Shown here piece after piece: positions 15,898 through 24,968 of a stretch of DNA of 51,435 nt (the first letter of the stretch is position 1; each line of letters opens with the position of its first letter). The stretch is from Enterocloster lavalensis. GTDB taxonomy: Bacteria; Bacillota; Clostridia; Lachnospirales; Lachnospiraceae. Location of the stretch: the NCBI RefSeq assembly GCF_902364025.1, contig NZ_CABJCG010000024.1, positions 1-51,435 on the forward strand. The letters run 5' to 3'. Position numbers and translations under genes: made by a program. The notes beneath the pieces are model-generated. The model made no database searches. It saw only the letters and a program-made list of their open reading frames with translations, and was not told the origin of the DNA.

Positions 15898-17076
15898 ATG
15901 CAGACAAAGGACAGTTTAAAGACTTATAAAATCATGGAAAAGGGGGAGGCCGGGGCCTGCCTGGACCTGGCGGTGGATCTGGTGCGGGAAAATTTAAAGA
16001 CCTTCACCCACTGTTTTCCGGACTCCAACAGCCGGAACAATTTCTATCCCCAGAGCGACAACCGGGAGTGGACCACAGGATTTTGGACCGGGGAAATATG
16101 GCTGGCCTACGAGCGGACCGGTGAGGCTGTTTTCCGGGAAGCCGGAACCATACAGGCGGAATCGTTCTTAACGCGCATCCGGGAGCGGGTGGATGTGGAC
16201 AACCACGACATGGGATTTCTCTACACCCCCTCCTGCGTGGCGGCCTACCGTCTGACGGGCAATGAGACCGCCAGAGAGGCCGCGCTGCTGGCGGCGGACA
16301 ACCTGATGGGGAGATTCCAGGAAAAGGGCCAGTTTTTCCAGGCGTGGGGCCAGCTGGGAGCCAGGGACAATTACCGCCTGATCATTGACTGCCTTCTCAA
16401 CATGCCGCTGCTGTTCTGGGCCAGCGAGACCACCGGGGACAAACGGTACCGGGAAAAGGCAGAGGCCCACATCCGGACGGCCATGAACTGTGTGATCCGG
16501 CCGGACCACAGCACCTACCACACGTATTTCTTCGACCCGGAGACCGGGGCACCCGTGAAGGGCGTCACCCACCAGGGCAACCGGGACGGCTCCGCCTGGA
16601 GCCGCGGTCAGGCCTGGGGTATCTACGGAAGCGCATTGAGCTACCGGATCGAGAAAAATGCAGCGTACATGGATGTGTTCCGGAAGGTGACGGACTATTT
16701 CCTGGCGCATCTGCCGTCGGATCTGATTCCCTACTGGGATTTCGATTTTGACGACGGAAGCGGGGAGCCGAGGGATTCCTCCTCCGCTGCCATCGCCGCC
16801 TGCGGAATGCTGGAGATGGCGAAGTTCATGGAGGCGGAGGAAGCCGCTTACTACCGGGATATGGCCGGGCGTCTGGTGAAAGCGCTCAGCGAGCGGTGCG
16901 CGGTCAAGTGCTCCGGCGAGTCCAACGGCCTTCTCCTTCACGGTACCTACGCCAGAGCCAGCGCCGGGAACCCCTGCACAGACCGGGGCGTGGACGAGTG
17001 CAACACATGGGGAGATTACTTCTATATGGAAGCGCTCACAAGGCTTGTGACGGATTGGGAACCCTATTGGTATTAG
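15898..17076 (+). CDS. GH88 unsaturated glucuronyl hydrolase
   Basis: A 392-residue alpha/alpha barrel enzyme that removes 4,5-unsaturated uronic acid from the non-reducing end of lyase products by hydration of the double bond. Seen are the N-terminal WTTGFWTGEIWLAY, NHDMGFLY (first conserved Asp region) and IIDCLLNMPLLFWA, whose Asp aligns with the catalytic Asp149 of Bacillus UGL by motif. RDGSAWSRGQAWGIYG forms the substrate-binding part. There is no signal peptide. It sits straight after the lyase, so the two act in sequence in the cytoplasm. RBS AAAGGAG. A terminator follows. Confidence 0.92.
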   Translation: MQTKDSLKTYKIMEKGEAGACLDLAVDLVRENLKTFTHCFPDSNSRNNFYPQSDNREWTTGFWTGEIWLAYERTGEAVFREAGTIQAESFLTRIRERVDVDNHDMGFLYTPSCVAAYRLTGNETAREAALLAADNLMGRFQEKGQFFQAWGQLGARDNYRLIIDCLLNMPLLFWASETTGDKRYREKAEAHIRTAMNCVIRPDHSTYHTYFFDPETGAPVKGVTHQGNRDGSAWSRGQAWGIYGSALSYRIEKNAAYMDVFRKVTDYFLAHLPSDLIPYWDFDFDDGSGEPRDSSSAAIAACGMLEMAKFMEAEEAAYYRDMAGRLVKALSERCAVKCSGESNGLLLHGTYARASAGNPCTDRGVDECNTWGDYFYMEALTRLVTDWEPYWY

Positions 17077-17094
17077 TTTTTAACGTCTCTGTCA

Positions 17095-17123
17095 TTGCAC
17101 AGCAGCGGTTGGTATGATAAAAT
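17095..17123 (+). promoter_or_regulatory. Promoter-like sequence before the zinc dehydrogenase gene
   Basis: TTGCAC (17095-17100), 17 bases, TAAAAT (17118-17123). Transcription from it would run straight into the hairpin at 17139-17167. Confidence 0.45.
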
Positions 17124-17138
17124 GGAAGAAACAGGAAG

Positions 17139-17167
17139 GCCGTCCCGGTGTCCCGGGGCGGCTTTTT
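17139..17167 (+). terminator. Terminator after the GH88 gene
   Basis: GCCGTCCCGG (17139-17148) pairs with CCGGGGCGGC (17153-17162), one G-U pair, a 4-base loop, then TTTTT (17163-17167). Confidence 0.8.
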
Positions 17168-17213
17168 CGAAATTCAGGGCTCTTAAGCCCGGGAAAACGG
17201 CGGGGAAGGAATC

Positions 17214-18263
17214 ATGAAAGCAGTTGTGTTTCAAGGCGTGGGAGAGATCGGGCTGGAGGAACGGCCGATGCCCATATTACAGGAGCCGGGGGATGCGCTG
17301 GTGCGCGTTACCCTGACCACCATCTGCTCCAGCGATATCCACATCAAACATGGGGCAGTGCCCAGGGCGGTTCCGGGAGTGATTCTGGGCCACGAGTTTG
17401 TAGGCGTTGTGGAGCAGGTGGGCGCAGGCGTTTGCCGCTTCCGGCCGGGAGACCGGGTTGCGGTGAACGTGGAAACCTTCTGCGGGGAGTGCTTTTTCTG
17501 CCGCAGAGGTTATGTGAACAACTGCGCCGATCCCCAGGGCGGATGGTCCCTGGGCTGCCGGATCGACGGCGGCCAGGCCGAGTACGTGCGCATCCCCTAC
17601 GCGGACAACGGACTGACGGCGATCCCGGACAGCGTGACCGACGAGGCGGCCCTGTTTACCGGGGATTTACTTTCCACCGGCTACTGGGGAGCCGGGCTTG
17701 GGGAGATTCGCAAGGGGGACACGGTGGCGGTGATCGGCGCGGGTCCCACCGGGCTGTGCGCCATGATGTGCGCGAAGCTGTACGAGCCCGCCCACATCGT
17801 CGCCGTGGACGTGGATCCCGGAAGGCTTCGGCTGGCCCGGGAGAACGGCCTGGCGGACGTGGTTTTAAACCCCTCGGAGTGCGATGTGAAGCCGGAGATT
17901 CTGGCGCTTACCGGCGGCCGGGGCGCGGACTGCGTGATGGAGGCCGCAGGCGGAGAGCGGACCTTTGAAATGGCCTGGCAGATCGCCCGCCCCAACGCGG
18001 TGGTCTGCGTGATCGCCATGTACGAGGAGGACCAAAGCCTGCCGCTGCCGCAGATGTACGGTAAAAACCTGGTCTTTAAGACCGGAGGGGTGGATGGCTG
18101 CCGCTGTGAGGAGATCATGGAACTGATCGCGGAGGGCAGGCTTGACACCGGCTGTCTGATCACCCACCGCACGGATCTGGACCATATTTTGGAGGCATAC
18201 CGGGTGTTTGAGGAGAAGCGGGACAACGTGGTCAAGTACGCGGTGAGCGTGGGCCGTCATTAG
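17214..18263 (+). CDS. Zinc-binding alcohol dehydrogenase (MDR family)
   Basis: A 349-residue medium-chain dehydrogenase/reductase. The catalytic zinc site shows as CSSDIHIKHG and LGHEFVGVVEQVG, and the structural zinc site as CGECFFCRRGYVNNC. The nucleotide-binding motif is IGAGPTGLCAM, with an acidic residue (VDVDPG) after the second strand favouring NAD. The sequence is closest in style to isopropanol/butanediol or threonine-type dehydrogenases; the substrate is not known. Being next to the lyase and GH88 genes it could reduce or oxidise a sugar breakdown product, but its own promoter makes that link looser. Confidence 0.85.
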   Translation: MKAVVFQGVGEIGLEERPMPILQEPGDALVRVTLTTICSSDIHIKHGAVPRAVPGVILGHEFVGVVEQVGAGVCRFRPGDRVAVNVETFCGECFFCRRGYVNNCADPQGGWSLGCRIDGGQAEYVRIPYADNGLTAIPDSVTDEAALFTGDLLSTGYWGAGLGEIRKGDTVAVIGAGPTGLCAMMCAKLYEPAHIVAVDVDPGRLRLARENGLADVVLNPSECDVKPEILALTGGRGADCVMEAAGGERTFEMAWQIARPNAVVCVIAMYEEDQSLPLPQMYGKNLVFKTGGVDGCRCEEIMELIAEGRLDTGCLITHRTDLDHILEAYRVFEEKRDNVVKYAVSVGRH

Positions 18264-18270
18264 GACCAGA

Positions 18271-18291
18271 ACCGCCGCCCCTGACGGCGGT
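18271..18291 (+). terminator. Possible terminator hairpin after the dehydrogenase gene
   Basis: ACCGCCG pairs with CGGCGGT (18271-18277 with 18285-18291). No T run follows, so it may only protect the mRNA end. Confidence 0.3.
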
Positions 18292-18345
18292 CTGACATAA
18301 ATGCAGTACGGAAACTGAACATTGGGGAAAAGGAGGTTGGGATTT

Positions 18346-18933
18346 ATGAACAGAGTGATTACAATCAGCCGCCAGTATGGCAGCGGAGGACGGGAGTTGG
18401 GGGAGAAGCTGGCAGCGCGTTTGGGGATTCCCTTCTACGACAAGGAGCTGGTGGGTATGATCGCCAGGGAGGGAAAGATCGAGACTGCGGTGCTGGAGGC
18501 TTACGACGAGGTGGAGCCGGATCTGGACAATTATTCGCTGCGGGACGTGCCGCCGGATTACCAGATCGCCATGACCCAGAAGCTGTACGCAGCCCAGTGC
18601 CGCGTGATTCTGGATCTGGCGGCCAAAGGTCCCTGCGTGATCGTCGGGCGCTGCGCGGACGCCATTCTGCCGGACGCCGTTCATCTGTTTATCTACGCCG
18701 GAATGGACCGGCGCAGGGAGCGGATCGCCGGGCTTCACCCGGAGCTCTCCGGGGATCAGGTGGAGAAACGGATCATTTCCGTGGACCGCAAGCGCAAGGC
18801 CTACCACGAATACTATTCCACCAAGGACTGGGGGGAGATGGAGGGGTACGACCTCTGTCTGAACACCGGCAGAACCGGAGTGGACGGCTGCCTGGAGGCG
18901 GCGCTGGCTTATATGGAACATGTGAAAGACTGA
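18346..18933 (+). CDS. Cytidylate kinase-like family protein
   Basis: A 195-residue P-loop protein of the cytidylate-kinase-like family (AAA_26). The N-terminal ITISRQYGSGGRELGEKLA is the Walker A region in the form typical of this family, and the ending has the YYSTKDW and LNTGRTGVDGC segments. Members are common in Clostridia and are distinct from the true Cmk; their substrate is unsettled. The start at 18346 follows AAAAGGAGGTTGGG. It lies 82 bp after the dehydrogenase gene. Confidence 0.85.
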   Translation: MNRVITISRQYGSGGRELGEKLAARLGIPFYDKELVGMIAREGKIETAVLEAYDEVEPDLDNYSLRDVPPDYQIAMTQKLYAAQCRVILDLAAKGPCVIVGRCADAILPDAVHLFIYAGMDRRRERIAGLHPELSGDQVEKRIISVDRKRKAYHEYYSTKDWGEMEGYDLCLNTGRTGVDGCLEAALAYMEHVKD

Positions 18934-18942
18934 TAAGCGGAT

Positions 18943-19088
18943 GGGCGGCCCTGCCCCGCAGCTGGGGGGATTGGGGCCGCCCAAACTGAATGGAATGGCC
19001 TGCCGATTGTTTCGGCGGGCCATTGTTGAGATGCAGTGGGCCGTTGGCGGACCATTCGTTGAATGCAATGGGTCTCTGGCGGCCCATT
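18943..19088 (+). repeat. Hairpin cluster with 32-bp repeats upstream of the hybrid kinase
   Basis: An 8-bp inverted repeat GGGCGGCC/GGCCGCCC (18943-18950 with 18975-18982) is followed by a 12-bp hairpin (18994-19005 with 19013-19024, one G-T pair) and two weaker ones, the last AATGGG/CCCATT (19067-19072 with 19083-19088). CCATT recurs every 32 bp at 19020, 19052 and 19084, each followed by a TTGA sequence. The last of these is the -35 box of the kinase promoter. Confidence 0.75.
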
Positions 19089-19090
19089 GT

Positions 19091-19119
19091 TTGACAAACG
19101 GCCTCAGGAACCCTATAAT
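19091..19119 (+). promoter_or_regulatory. Consensus sigma-A promoter of the hybrid kinase gene
   Basis: TTGACA (19091-19096), a 17-base spacer and TATAAT (19114-19119), 46 bp before the start. Both boxes are perfect. Confidence 0.85.
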
Positions 19120-19165
19120 GGGTGTTATAGCGCCACAATCGTTTATCAAAAGTGAGGTACGGCAG

Positions 19166-22100
19166 ATGGACCGAAATCGAAAAAAGCATAAGTTTTCCCT
19201 GCCGGTGACCGTCACGGTCGGTATTGCCCTAGCGCTGGTGTTCTATCTGGCGCTGTCCTACTTTCTGGGGGGCTACCGAAGCGATATCTATGACCGCATC
19301 ATCGACTCCAATATCTCCGCGCTCAAGGAGACGACCAGCACACTGATTTCCAAAACGACAGAAGGTTTTGACCACTGCCGGCACGAGATACGCGTGCTGG
19401 GCATCGGCATGTCCGAGGAGCTGAAGCAGAACGGCTTTACGGCCGCGGATGAGATCAGCCCGGACGACCGCAATTACATCCGGGATTTCAACCAGATATC
19501 AGTCTTTGACTACTGTGTTCTGTTAAATGAATCCGGCCGGGGAATCTACAGCCAGGGCAGTTATATCAAGCCCATCAACCTCTACTCCAGCCAGGCGTAT
19601 GTGGACTGTATTTCCAGCCCGGACGGATCGGCCATCAGCTTTATCTCAGATCCATTCAGCGCTTCCGGCAAGGATGTGGTGGCATTTTCCTGCCGCGCAG
19701 GCTCCGTGATTCTGATCGGAATCTACAGCCAGGATTCGTTTGAAGCACTGTACGACTCCGCCATTTTCGGGGACAACGCCTCCTATATGATTACCACGGA
19801 TTCCGGCCTGATGCTCTCCAGCACCCATGTGTCAAAGGAGGTGGAGGAATCCCTGAACCTGTTCGCGTATTTTCGGGAAAATCCCAAAAACGCTGGTTTT
19901 TTCACGCCGGACGCCCAGGGCAAGAGCGGTTATGAACAGGTGCTCTCCGACTTTCAAGCGCAGCAAAGCGGCAGCGCGGAGCTATATTTCGGGGAAGCGC
20001 GCTACGAACTCGTCTACGCGCCCATCCCCCAGACCGGCTGGAATTTCATTTCCTGCGTCTCCTACGACTACATCACCGCGGACGCGGCCCGGATCAACCA
20101 GAAAACCATTGAACTGACCATGTTTATCATTGTGCTGATGCTGGGGATGTTTGGGGTGATCGTGGTCATGCTGGTGTTTGTGGTGCGCGCCAACGCCTCA
20201 CGGGAGGCTGTGCGCAGGGACCGGCTGTTCAATCTGATGACCCGCTATGTGCCCAATGTGATTGTCATTGCGGACAGCGGGACGGGCGCCATCGAGTACG
20301 CCTCCCGCAACACGGAAAAGGTGCTGGGGATTGAAGATACATTTGACAATATCATCGACGAGAGAACCCTGGGCTGCGTGGCTCCCCGGGACCGCCAGGC
20401 GGTTCTGGAGCTGGTGCGCGAGGTCCGCGAGGGCAGGAAGAGCAGCGGCAGTCTGAGCATGCATTTTACGCGGCCGGACACGCAGGCGGATATCATTCTG
20501 GCCCTGAACGCCTACCGGATCGCAGAGCAGGACAGCAGCCAGAGCTTTATCACCCTGACGCTGGAGGACATCACGGAAAGCGTGCAGTCGCGCAGGCGTC
20601 TGGAGGAAGCCCTGTTAAACGAGGAGCGCGCGGGCGCCGCCAAGAGCACCTTTTTGGCCAGCATGAGCCACGACATCCGCACGCCCTTAAACGCGGTGAT
20701 CGGCCTGACCAATCTGGCCCTCTGTTCGCCAAATGACAGCAAAAAGGTGATGGAGTGCCTGCAGAAGATCGCCAACTCCTCCCAGCTGCTGCTGGGGCTG
20801 ATCAACGATGTGCTGGATATGTCCAAAATTGAGTCCGGCAAAATGCAGCTGGCTGAGACGGAGTTCGAGCTGGGCGAGTGGCTGGCAGGCGTGGTGACGG
20901 TGACCCAGTCCCAGACCAGCGTGCGCGGACAGCATTTTGACGTGAACGCCTGGAACATTACCCATGAGCTTTTGTGCGGCGATACGGTGCGCCTTGGCCA
21001 GGTGCTCACCAATGTGCTGGGCAACGCGGTGAAGTTTACGCCCAAAGGCGGGGAAATCCACCTTGAAATCACGGAAATGCCCTCGCCGGATCCGGCGTCC
21101 GCCCGTTTTGTGTTCCGGGTCAGCGACACGGGCGTGGGCATGAGCCGGGAATATTTGAGCCATATTTTTGAAATGTTCACCCGGGAGCAGAACGCCTACA
21201 GCCAGGGCGTCCAGGGCACGGGTCTGGGTATGGCCATCACGAAGCGGATCGTGGATCTCATGGGCGGCTCCATCCATGTGGAGAGCGAGCCCGGCAAGGG
21301 GACCACATTTACGGTGGAAATCTCCGTCCGGCTGAGCAGCCGTCAGATTCCGCTGGCCGCAGGCTGCCGTATGTTAGTGATCGGCGAGCCGGGCAGCGAG
21401 GAAAAATGCGTGGACGCGGTGCGCAAACTGAGCGAAATCGGCGTGGACGCCGTCTGCAAGGTGGGGTACGCGGACGCGGTGGCCCTGGCGGCAGAGCAGC
21501 GGGAGGCGGGGAGGCCGTTTGCCCTGGCTTTTATCCCCTATAAGCTGCTTCGGTTCGACCGGACCCTGAGCGGCGGCCGCCTGCGGACGGAGTTGGGCGG
21601 GGACACGCGGCTGCTTCTGGGGCTGAAGCCCGACGAACAAGAGCTGTGCGGGCAGATGAAGCGGGAAGAATTTACCCAGACAATCCCGCTGCCGCTCTTC
21701 CGAATGAGCCTTTACCGGAAGATCACCGCTCTGATGGGTCAGAGCGAGGACGCAGCCGGAAGCCTGAGCGGGGAATTGAGCGGCCTGCGCCTGCTGCTGG
21801 TGGAGGACAATGCGATGAATATGGAGATCGCCGTGGAGATGCTCACAGGCCCCCTGGGAGCGCAGGTGGACAAAGCCCGCAACGGCGAGGAGGGCTGCGC
21901 AGCGTTCCTCCAGGCGCCGGAACACACCTACGACGTGATCCTGATGGATCTGCAGATGCCGGTTCTGGGAGGTCTGGATGCGGCCCGCAGAATACGGGGG
22001 AGCAGCCATCCCCAGGCGGCGGATATTCCCATCATCGCCCTGACGGCAAATGCCTTTGAGGAGGACCGGAGGGAAGCGCTGGCGGCTGGGATGAACGGCT

Positions 22101-22534
22101 TTGTGTCAAAGCCCATCGACTTTACCGTTCTGACCCGGGAAATAAACCGGGTCCGGAGGGAAGGGCGCCCCCTGCATCTGCTGCTGGCCGAGGACAACGA
22201 AGTCAGCAGGGAAATCGCCGTAGAGCTGATCCGGATGGACGGGCAGACCGTGGAGGCGGTGGAAAACGGCAGCCAGGCCTTAAGCGCCTACCTGAGCGCT
22301 CCCGATCACACTTATGACGCCATTTTGCTGGACCTGCACATGCCGGTGATGGACGGCTTTGAGGCCGCGGCCGCGATCCGGGGCAGCGGGAAACCCAGCG
22401 CCGCAGCGGTTCCGGTCATCGCGCTGACAGCCAGCAGCGAGGACGAAGTGCGCGGGGAGGCCGCCCGGGCGGGATTCGGGGCGGTTCTGTCAAAACCCAT
22501 CGACATGGAAAAGCTGCGGGGCCTGCTGCTCTGA
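19166..22534 (+). CDS. Hybrid sensor histidine kinase with two receiver domains
   Basis: A 1122-residue membrane protein. Order: TM1 (about 11-33); an extracellular sensor of about 280 residues; TM2 (about 315-338); a PAS-like region; HisKA with His502 in SMSHDIRTPLNAVIG; a GHKL ATPase with GVGMSREYLSHIFEMF and GTGLGMAITK; a degenerate receiver-like stretch; receiver 1 with Asp928 in ILMDLQMPV; receiver 2 with Asp1056 in LLDLHMPVMDG. There is no DNA-binding output or HPt domain, so the phosphate must pass to another protein. The next gene encodes a lipoprotein that could present a ligand to the sensor. The start at 19166 has GAGG upstream; the frame is open further back through the repeats but that lies before the promoter. 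Confidence 0.9.
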   Translation: MDRNRKKHKFSLPVTVTVGIALALVFYLALSYFLGGYRSDIYDRIIDSNISALKETTSTLISKTTEGFDHCRHEIRVLGIGMSEELKQNGFTAADEISPDDRNYIRDFNQISVFDYCVLLNESGRGIYSQGSYIKPINLYSSQAYVDCISSPDGSAISFISDPFSASGKDVVAFSCRAGSVILIGIYSQDSFEALYDSAIFGDNASYMITTDSGLMLSSTHVSKEVEESLNLFAYFRENPKNAGFFTPDAQGKSGYEQVLSDFQAQQSGSAELYFGEARYELVYAPIPQTGWNFISCVSYDYITADAARINQKTIELTMFIIVLMLGMFGVIVVMLVFVVRANASREAVRRDRLFNLMTRYVPNVIVIADSGTGAIEYASRNTEKVLGIEDTFDNIIDERTLGCVAPRDRQAVLELVREVREGRKSSGSLSMHFTRPDTQADIILALNAYRIAEQDSSQSFITLTLEDITESVQSRRRLEEALLNEERAGAAKSTFLASMSHDIRTPLNAVIGLTNLALCSPNDSKKVMECLQKIANSSQLLLGLINDVLDMSKIESGKMQLAETEFELGEWLAGVVTVTQSQTSVRGQHFDVNAWNITHELLCGDTVRLGQVLTNVLGNAVKFTPKGGEIHLEITEMPSPDPASARFVFRVSDTGVGMSREYLSHIFEMFTREQNAYSQGVQGTGLGMAITKRIVDLMGGSIHVESEPGKGTTFTVEISVRLSSRQIPLAAGCRMLVIGEPGSEEKCVDAVRKLSEIGVDAVCKVGYADAVALAAEQREAGRPFALAFIPYKLLRFDRTLSGGRLRTELGGDTRLLLGLKPDEQELCGQMKREEFTQTIPLPLFRMSLYRKITALMGQSEDAAGSLSGELSGLRLLLVEDNAMNMEIAVEMLTGPLGAQVDKARNGEEGCAAFLQAPEHTYDVILMDLQMPVLGGLDAARRIRGSSHPQAADIPIIALTANAFEEDRREALAAGMNGFVSKPIDFTVLTREINRVRREGRPLHLLLAEDNEVSREIAVELIRMDGQTVEAVENGSQALSAYLSAPDHTYDAILLDLHMPVMDGFEAAAAIRGSGKPSAAAVPVIALTASSEDEVRGEAARAGFGAVLSKPIDMEKLRGLLL

Positions 22535-22587
22535 CGGGCGCGGGCTGGGAATAAGGAAACGGACGCAGTGAGAGAGGAAGGTACAGT

Positions 22588-24843
22588 ATGAGAAAACGGG
22601 TTGGAACCGGCGTTCTGCTGGCGCTGCTTGTGACGGTGGCGGCCGGGTGCGCGAAAACCCCGGATGTTACGGAGACAAACCCGCAACATCAGAGTGGGGC
22701 CGGGTTGAACGAGACGCCGGTGACGCTTCACGTTTACAATACCCTGGGGGAAACAGTCAGTATGGAGCGGGCGGAGGAGTATATCCGCCGCACCATGCCA
22801 AACGTGACCATTGAGAGCACCTACGAAATCGCCCCCAAGATGGAGAACGCCCAGCTGGCGGCGGTGCGCGGGGGAGGCGGGCCTGAAATTCTCTACACCC
22901 AGGACTATTACACGTACGTGCAGAACGGTTATCTAAAGGATCTGACCTCCGAGCCGTTTTTAAAGAATTATATGATCAGCGCCCTGAGCGATGCGGAGGT
23001 GGGCGGAAAGGTTTATGCGCTGCCGGTGGGCAACGGGTATATCTCCGGTCTGATGGTCAATCAGCGGCTTTTGACGGAGCTGGGCTATGAGCTTCCGCGG
23101 ACCCAGGACGAGTTCGCCGCGCTCTGCGGCAGGCTTCAGGAGAGCAGGGAGGAGACCGGGGTGAGGGCTTACGCCTTTGGGATGCTCTACGATGAGAGGG
23201 CGGCTCTGGGGGCCATGCCGTTTTTTCTGGACGCTTACACGGACAGCGCTTATGTGCAGTGGCTGAGCCAGTACCGGCGCGATCCGTCGTCGGTTTCCTT
23301 TCAGGATCCGGCTTTTGTCCGGGTGCTGCGGGAGCTTGAGGAGCTGAAGGCGATGGGGCTGTGCCAGAGCAGCGATTTTCTGACCAGCGATTCCCAGAAT
23401 CTGCAGGAGGTAATCCGGGGGGACGCGCTGATGTGCTCGGTCAGCTATGTGGATTTTGCCGTCCGGTTCGAGGATAAGCTCACCGAAGTGAACGGCGTTC
23501 CCAGCTTCCGGGTGGCGAAGGACGGGCGGCAGATCTATGTGCCTGCGGAAGATTTTGTGTTTATCCCCTATATGGGGAAAACCCGCGGGGAAAGCTGGCT
23601 GGCCACCAACGGGGACTGGTATCTGGGGATTAACGCCAACGTTACCGACGAGGCCACCCTGCAGGCCAGCCGCCTGTATCTGGAGTACGTGGCCTCCACG
23701 GAGTTTGCGCCGGAGTATTACAGCGCCTCGGTTCCGGCCGGAGCCACCACCTATTACCGCCGGGATGACGCCCTGGAATACAGCTTTTTTCAGGAACGGC
23801 ACCCGGAGGTTTACCAGTGCCTGACGGAAAATTCCGTGATCAAAAACCCGTACCAGTTTTACGGCTCAAGTCTTTTCACCTTCGCCCTGCGCCATTCTCT
23901 CTGTGACCAGAAATATTACGCGGGGTTAAGCGGCGGTTCCGCCTACAAGGACATTGGGGCGGAGGAGGACATACTGGCCGTGCTGGAGGATTACCGGATT
24001 ACGGGACAAAATCCGTATGAGGTGCCGGACCGGGTGGTGGGGTACACGGAAAAGGAATACGGCTACGTTCGCATTTTCTCGCGCTCCAACGAATCGGCGC
24101 TGGGGAATCTGCTGGCCGATGCGATGCGCGAGTACACGGGCGCGGATCTTGCCGTTGTCAACGCCGGAGCGCTGACGGCGGGGCTGGAGGCGGGGGAGAT
24201 CACCGAGTCCGACCTGGCCACTGCTATGCTCTACGGCCTGAGCAACCACGTGGTTACTGTGCGCTGCAAGGGAGCCAACCTCATTTCCATTCTGTCCACC
24301 AACAACCTGGTAAGCACGGTGCGGGCGGACCAGTCCGGCGTATACGGGGGTATGGTGATTCCCTCCGGCTTTACCTACACCATCGCCTACGAGCCGGTGG
24401 ATGAGAGCGGGTACGGCGCAGGGGCGCAGATTCGTGATGTGCGCCTGGCAAACGGGGAACCGCTGGACCCAGAGGCATGGTACACGGTCACGACCACGGA
24501 CTATGAGCTTGGGGGAAGGGACCTATGGGAGGCCTTCACCCTCATCCCGGCGGAAAAGCCCGGGAAGCTGCCGGACGGCATCGCCATCTACCGGACGTTC
24601 GACCCGGAGAGCGGGGCAGACAGCCGGATGTTCGATCTGAACCTGGACGCCTATGAGGAGCAGTACCGCCAGATCACGGACTGGGCCGTCGAACAGCCCA
24701 ACATCATCGACGCGGTCATCGCCTACATTGAGCGCCACAGCGAAAACGGAGTTTTGGTCCCGGTCACAACCGACGGGCGGATTCGGATTGAGAATATGCC
24801 GGAGAGGCTGGATGTGGAGAAGAATGGGGTGGAGTTGAGGTGA
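22588..24843 (+). CDS. Lipoprotein: solute-binding domain fused to 5'-nucleotidase C-terminal domain
   Basis: A 751-residue lipoprotein with lipobox VAAGC (Cys21). Residues about 45-450 look like a family 1 extracellular solute-binding protein (VTLHVYNTLGE; GPEILYTQDYYTYV; VGGKVYALPVGN). Residues about 480-660 match the substrate-specificity domain of 5'-nucleotidases: SNESALGNLLADAMR (Asn501), VVNAGALTAGLEAGEIT, YTVTTTDYELGGRDLW. The metallophosphatase domain that normally precedes this part is absent, so catalysis is not expected; binding of a nucleotide-like or other ligand is more likely. No permeases are linked. It begins 53 bp after the hybrid kinase gene, probably in one transcript, which suggests a sensing role with that kinase. 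A strong terminator follows. Confidence 0.75.
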   Translation: MRKRVGTGVLLALLVTVAAGCAKTPDVTETNPQHQSGAGLNETPVTLHVYNTLGETVSMERAEEYIRRTMPNVTIESTYEIAPKMENAQLAAVRGGGGPEILYTQDYYTYVQNGYLKDLTSEPFLKNYMISALSDAEVGGKVYALPVGNGYISGLMVNQRLLTELGYELPRTQDEFAALCGRLQESREETGVRAYAFGMLYDERAALGAMPFFLDAYTDSAYVQWLSQYRRDPSSVSFQDPAFVRVLRELEELKAMGLCQSSDFLTSDSQNLQEVIRGDALMCSVSYVDFAVRFEDKLTEVNGVPSFRVAKDGRQIYVPAEDFVFIPYMGKTRGESWLATNGDWYLGINANVTDEATLQASRLYLEYVASTEFAPEYYSASVPAGATTYYRRDDALEYSFFQERHPEVYQCLTENSVIKNPYQFYGSSLFTFALRHSLCDQKYYAGLSGGSAYKDIGAEEDILAVLEDYRITGQNPYEVPDRVVGYTEKEYGYVRIFSRSNESALGNLLADAMREYTGADLAVVNAGALTAGLEAGEITESDLATAMLYGLSNHVVTVRCKGANLISILSTNNLVSTVRADQSGVYGGMVIPSGFTYTIAYEPVDESGYGAGAQIRDVRLANGEPLDPEAWYTVTTTDYELGGRDLWEAFTLIPAEKPGKLPDGIAIYRTFDPESGADSRMFDLNLDAYEEQYRQITDWAVEQPNIIDAVIAYIERHSENGVLVPVTTDGRIRIENMPERLDVEKNGVELR

Positions 24844-24877
24844 GAGGTGGGCAAATTTAAGGGAATATAGAAAGAGC

Positions 24878-24936
24878 AAAGACCCGGCCCCGGGCGGCGC
24901 AGACGAACATGCGCCGTCCCGGACCGGGTCTTTTTT
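24878..24936 (+). terminator. Strong terminator after the lipoprotein gene
   Basis: AAAGACCCGG (24878-24887) pairs with CCGGGTCTTT (24924-24933), enclosing a second GC-rich hairpin, and ends in TTTTTT (24931-24936). Confidence 0.9.
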
Positions 24937-24968
24937 AACAGTCATCCCGGCCACACCAAAACACAAAC

